Source: Elstera cyanobacteriorum
Lineage (GTDB): Bacteria; Pseudomonadota; Alphaproteobacteria; Elsterales; Elsteraceae
Direction of reading: 5' to 3'
NCBI RefSeq assembly: GCF_002251735.1
Contig: NZ_NOXS01000032.1
Location: 310,001 to 374,000 of the forward strand
DNA: 64,000 bases
This document shows positions 60,728-64,000 of the stretch, one piece after another. Numbering within the stretch: position 1 is the stretch's first letter; every line of letters starts with the position of its first letter. Both the position numbers and the translations under genes were made by a program. The notes under the pieces are model-generated. The model did not search any database. It was not told the DNA's origin and worked only from the letters and a program-made list of their open reading frames with translations.

Positions 60728-61872
60728 TTTTTTCCGCCCGCCCCCTGCGCACCGCTTTGGCGGGTGCGCTCGCCCTCTCGCTCAGTGCTGGTGCTCTGGC
60801 GCAGGACGCTGGGCCAAAGCCGCCGACGGTCAGCACCGTCACAGCGGCTAAGCGCGACATCATCTCCCGCGTCACCGTGACGGGCAGCATCGTTGCCCGT
60901 GAAGAAGTGCTGGTCTCGCCCGAAATCGAAAACCTGCGCATTGTCGAAATCCTGGTCGAAGAGGGCGACCGGGTGGAGAAAGGCCAAGTGCTCGCCCGCC
61001 TGTCGCGCGATACGCTACAAGCCGAACTCGCCCGGCTGGAGGCCGCGCAAAGCCGCCTGAACGCCGGGATCAATCAGGCCGACGCCAGCCGGGCCGAGGC
61101 CGAAGCCGCGCTGAAGCGCAGCCAAGCCCTGCGCCAAACCGGCAATGCTTCCCAAGAACAGCTCGATCAGCGCACGGCAACGGCGCGCACGACCCAGGCG
61201 GGCCTCAGAATCGCCGAGGCACAGCGGATCGAGAATGAAGCGCAGATCCGCGAAGTGCGCATTCGCCTGGGCCGAACCGACGTAAAAGCCCCCGCCGCCG
61301 GGGTCGTCAGCAAGCGTACCGCCAAACTGGGCGCCCAAACCTCAAACGGCGCCGATCCGCTGTTCCGCATTATCGCCGATGGGGCGCTGGATGTGGCGGG
61401 GGATGTGCCGGAAGCGCGTTTCTTGCAACTGCGCGTCGGCCAACGCGCCGACATCGAACTGCCGGATGGGCAGCGGGTCGCAGGCCAGGTGCGCTTACTG
61501 TCCCCCACCGTCAATGCCACGACGCGCCTGGGCGCCGTTCGTATCGCCCTGCCCTCCGGTGCCCCGGCACTGCTGGGGAATTTCGCGCGCGGCACAGTCA
61601 TCACCGCTGAAAAATCCGCCCTCGTCGCCCCCGCTGCCGCCCTGCAATTCGGGCCGAAAGTCACGGTACAGATTGCCAAGGACGGTAAGATCGAAACCCG
61701 CACGGTTCAGACTGGCATTCGCGGCGGCGGATTGATCGAGATTTTGAGCGGCCTTGCCGAAGGCGATGAAATCATTGCCAAAGCCGGAACCTTCTTACGC
61801 CAGGGCGACCGGGTACGCCCGCAGCCGGTGGCGCTTGAAGCCGTGCTGAACGCCGGATCGATCGGGGAATAA
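60715..61872 (+). CDS. RND efflux periplasmic adaptor (MFP)
   Basis: The 385-residue protein has a signal peptide (RTALAGALALSLSAGALAQ), a lipoyl-like pair (VTVTGSIVAREEVLVSPEI and ILVEEGDRVEKGQVLARLS), a coiled-coil hairpin (about 95-180), and a beta-barrel and membrane-proximal domain. It links the RND pump to an outer-membrane channel. It overlaps the TetR gene by 13 bases and precedes the pump gene by 4 bases. Confidence 0.93.
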   Translation: MSRMIFSARPLRTALAGALALSLSAGALAQDAGPKPPTVSTVTAAKRDIISRVTVTGSIVAREEVLVSPEIENLRIVEILVEEGDRVEKGQVLARLSRDTLQAELARLEAAQSRLNAGINQADASRAEAEAALKRSQALRQTGNASQEQLDQRTATARTTQAGLRIAEAQRIENEAQIREVRIRLGRTDVKAPAAGVVSKRTAKLGAQTSNGADPLFRIIADGALDVAGDVPEARFLQLRVGQRADIELPDGQRVAGQVRLLSPTVNATTRLGAVRIALPSGAPALLGNFARGTVITAEKSALVAPAAALQFGPKVTVQIAKDGKIETRTVQTGIRGGGLIEILSGLAEGDEIIAKAGTFLRQGDRVRPQPVALEAVLNAGSIGE

Positions 61873-61876
61873 CTGC

Positions 61877-64000
61877 ATGTCCATGAATATTTCCGGCTGG
61901 GCAATCCGCCGCCCTATCCCGTCGCTGATGCTGTTTCTGGTGCTGATGGTGCTCGGCATCGTCTCCTTCCAGAAGCTGCCGATCACCCGCTTTCCCAATA
62001 TCGATTTTCCGGTCATCAGCGTCACCATTACCCAGACCGGCGCCGCCCCGTCGGAACTGGAGACCCAGGTGACGAAGAAGGTCGAGGATTCGATTTCCGG
62101 CATCACCGGCGTCAAGCATATCGTCTCGACCCTCACCGATGGCCGCTCGGTCACCACCATCGAATTCCGCCTGGAAGTGAACAGCGACCGCGCCTTGAAC
62201 GATACGAAGGACGCTATTGCCCGCATCCGCGCCGATCTGCCGCGCACCATTGACGAGCCGATTGTCGAACGGATCGACGTGGTGGGCCTGCCGATTGTCA
62301 CCTATGCCGCCGCCTCCCCCGCTATGACGCCCGAAGAACTGTCGTGGTTCGTCGATGACGTGGTGGCGCGCGAACTGCAAAGTGTTAAGGGCGTTGGGCA
62401 GGTCGAGCGGATCGGCGGTGTCACCCGCGAAATCCAGGTCACCCTGAACCCGGACCGCATGCTCGCCCTGGGCGTCACCGCCGCCGATATTACCCGCGCC
62501 CTGCGCGCCGTGAATATCGATCTTGCCGGCGGGCGAAGCGAGGTTGGGGCGCGTGAGCAATCCATCCGCGCCCTCGGCGGGGCGAAAACCCTGGCCGATC
62601 TGGCCGCAACGCCGCTGATGCTGAACAGCGGTATGCTGCTGCGCCTATCGGATGTCGCGACGATCACCGATAGTTTTGCCGAACCGCGCAAGTTTGCCCG
62701 ATTGGACGGTAAACCGGTGGTGGCCTTCAGCACCTACCGCAGCAAAGGCGCCAGTGACGCCGAAGTGGCGAAGGCCGTCGAAGCCAAGATTGCGTCCCTG
62801 GGGGCGAAATATCCGAACGTCAGCCTCGACCTGATCGACAGCTATGTGACCTATACGGTCGGCAATTATAACTCGGCGATGAGCACGCTGATCGAAGGCG
62901 CGGTGCTGGCGGTGCTGGTCGTCTTCGTCTTCCTGCGCGACCTGCGGGCGACGATCATCACCTGTCTCGCGCTGCCGCTCTCGGTGTTGCCGACCTTCTG
63001 GATCATGGACGCCCTCGGCTTCTCACTCAACCTCGTCAGCCTGCTGGCTCTAACGCTGGTGACGGGGATTCTGGTCGATGATGCCATCGTGGAAATCGAA
63101 AACATCGTTCGGCACCGCCATATGGGTAAATCGCCCTATCGGTCGGCGATGGAAGCGGCGGATGAAATCGGACTGGCGGTGATCGCCATTACCATGACCA
63201 TTGTCGCCGTTTTCGCCCCGGTTAGTTTCATGGGCGGGATCGCTGGGCAATACTTCAAGCAGTTCGGCATTACGGTCGCGATTGCCGTGCTCTTTTCACT
63301 CTTGGTTGCCCGCCTGATAACCCCAATGTTGGCGGCCTATCTGATGAAAGGCGCCCCCCATCTTGAAAAGCCCGAAGGCTGGCTGATGCGGCGCTATACC
63401 CGCCTCGTCGACTGGTCGGTGCGCTGGCGCGGGGTAACGGTGCTGGCGGGCCTAGGGATTTTCGGCCTGTCGATCTTCTCCTCAACCCTGCTGCCCAGCG
63501 GCTTTCTGCCCGCCGAAGATACCGCTCGCTCGGTCCTGGCGCTGGAGATGACGCCGGGCACCACCCTGGCGGAGGCGGAGGCAACCGCCGATCTTATCGC
63601 CCATAAGCTGAAGGAACTGCCGGAAGTCCGCTCCGTCCTCGTCGATGGTGGTCGCATCTTCGGCCAGGGCGACGAGGTCCGCAAAGCCTCGCTGATCGTT
63701 AATTTCGTTCCGAAAGGGCAGCGGAACCGCAGCCAGAGCCAATTGCAAACGGCCATCGGCGGTATCGTTGCCGATATTCCCGATCTGCGCTTCTGGTTCA
63801 TCAATGAAAACGGGCAGCGCACCTTCGCCCTCCTGGTAACCGGCGGCGAAACCAATGTGATCGAAGATTTGGCCGATGACCTCGCTGCCGAAATGCGCAG
63901 CCTGCCGCAGCTTGAGAATGTTATCTCGACAGCCGCCCTCGACCGGCCAGAAATGCGGATCGTCCCTGACCGCGAACGCACCGCCCGCTTAGGGATTTCG
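61877..64000 (+). CDS. RND efflux pump inner-membrane transporter, partial
   Basis: The frame is open from the ATG at 61877 to the window end, giving 708 residues of an expected 1,000 or so. The start NISGWAIRRPIPSLMLFLVL, the porter part with RFPNIDFPVISVTITQTGAA, and the TM4 segment LVTGILVDDAIVEIENIVRH with its proton-relay Asp pair identify an AcrB/MexF-type HAE1 pump. Drugs, solvents or signals may be the substrate. No outer-membrane channel gene is visible inside the window. Confidence 0.95.
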   Translation, partial: MSMNISGWAIRRPIPSLMLFLVLMVLGIVSFQKLPITRFPNIDFPVISVTITQTGAAPSELETQVTKKVEDSISGITGVKHIVSTLTDGRSVTTIEFRLEVNSDRALNDTKDAIARIRADLPRTIDEPIVERIDVVGLPIVTYAAASPAMTPEELSWFVDDVVARELQSVKGVGQVERIGGVTREIQVTLNPDRMLALGVTAADITRALRAVNIDLAGGRSEVGAREQSIRALGGAKTLADLAATPLMLNSGMLLRLSDVATITDSFAEPRKFARLDGKPVVAFSTYRSKGASDAEVAKAVEAKIASLGAKYPNVSLDLIDSYVTYTVGNYNSAMSTLIEGAVLAVLVVFVFLRDLRATIITCLALPLSVLPTFWIMDALGFSLNLVSLLALTLVTGILVDDAIVEIENIVRHRHMGKSPYRSAMEAADEIGLAVIAITMTIVAVFAPVSFMGGIAGQYFKQFGITVAIAVLFSLLVARLITPMLAAYLMKGAPHLEKPEGWLMRRYTRLVDWSVRWRGVTVLAGLGIFGLSIFSSTLLPSGFLPAEDTARSVLALEMTPGTTLAEAEATADLIAHKLKELPEVRSVLVDGGRIFGQGDEVRKASLIVNFVPKGQRNRSQSQLQTAIGGIVADIPDLRFWFINENGQRTFALLVTGGETNVIEDLADDLAAEMRSLPQLENVISTAALDRPEMRIVPDRERTARLGIS

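Overview
The window reads as a chromosomal segment of a flagellated, Gram-negative alphaproteobacterium, most likely a member of the Rhodospirillales. This is inferred from several features seen together: a pyruvate dehydrogenase E1-beta carrying its own lipoyl domain, a short bacterial prolyl-tRNA synthetase, a CckA-type hybrid kinase, a GTTC-N7-GTTC LexA box in front of recA, a fused ispDF gene, a single lolC/E permease gene and a DUF2842 protein. The DNA is GC-rich throughout except for an AT-rich island at about 37.26-38.05 kb. No rRNA, tRNA, CRISPR array, insertion sequence or prophage was recognised. Most of the window is ordinary core genome.

Layout. 0-7.5 kb: metabolic and transport genes (DMT permease, histidinol-phosphatase-like enzyme, a divergent LysR/LysE pair, acyl-CoA ligase, DUF1835 protein, metallo-beta-lactamase-fold enzyme, small proteins). 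7.7-13.2 kb: a complete oppABCDF peptide ABC transporter operon. 13.4-18.8 kb: RhlE helicase, a hydrolase/nucleoside hydrolase/ribokinase operon for nucleoside or ribose salvage, and an iron alcohol dehydrogenase. 19.0-23.4 kb: a small coiled-coil protein, alaS and recA. 23.4-30.5 kb: a cckA kinase gene directly behind a flagellar cluster (flgBC-fliE-fliQ-fliR-flhB on the minus strand; a free-standing FlhB C-terminal homologue, an unknown gene, fliO and fliP on the plus strand). 30.6-35.5 kb: EamA exporter, lolD and lolC/E, proS and a secreted protein. 35.5-40.1 kb: the accessory part, with a candidate small-RNA locus, a phosphotransferase, and a tandem-duplication scar that encloses an AT-rich acetyltransferase gene and precedes a secreted single-haem protein. 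40.1-48.7 kb: ratA/coq10-like, lipA, lpdA, pdhC, pdhB, pdhA, ftsB and eno. 48.8-57.1 kb: kdsA, pyrG, secG, tpiA, cinA, pgpA, ispDF, ppiD and a YciA-type thioesterase. 57.1-64 kb: VOC protein, sensor kinase, two small proteins, and a TetR-RND efflux operon cut by the window end.

How the genes work together. eno, the pdh genes, lpdA and lipA form the lower-glycolysis to acetyl-CoA block, with lipoyl synthase supplying the cofactor for E2 and for the lipoyl domain on E1-beta. The flagellar genes encode the export gate (FliO, FliP, FliQ, FliR, FlhB) and the proximal rod (FlgB, FlgC, FliE). CckA, a regulator of motility in alphaproteobacteria, lies 16 bases behind flhB and just ahead of the LexA-controlled recA.

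No wholly new multi-gene system could be shown. The best leads are the duplication scar around 36.9-40.2 kb, the two-strand small-RNA candidate at 35.7-35.8 kb, the membrane-free CckA, the apparently leaderless self-regulated TetR gene at 60.1 kb, and the five-codon leader ORF at 18.9 kb.
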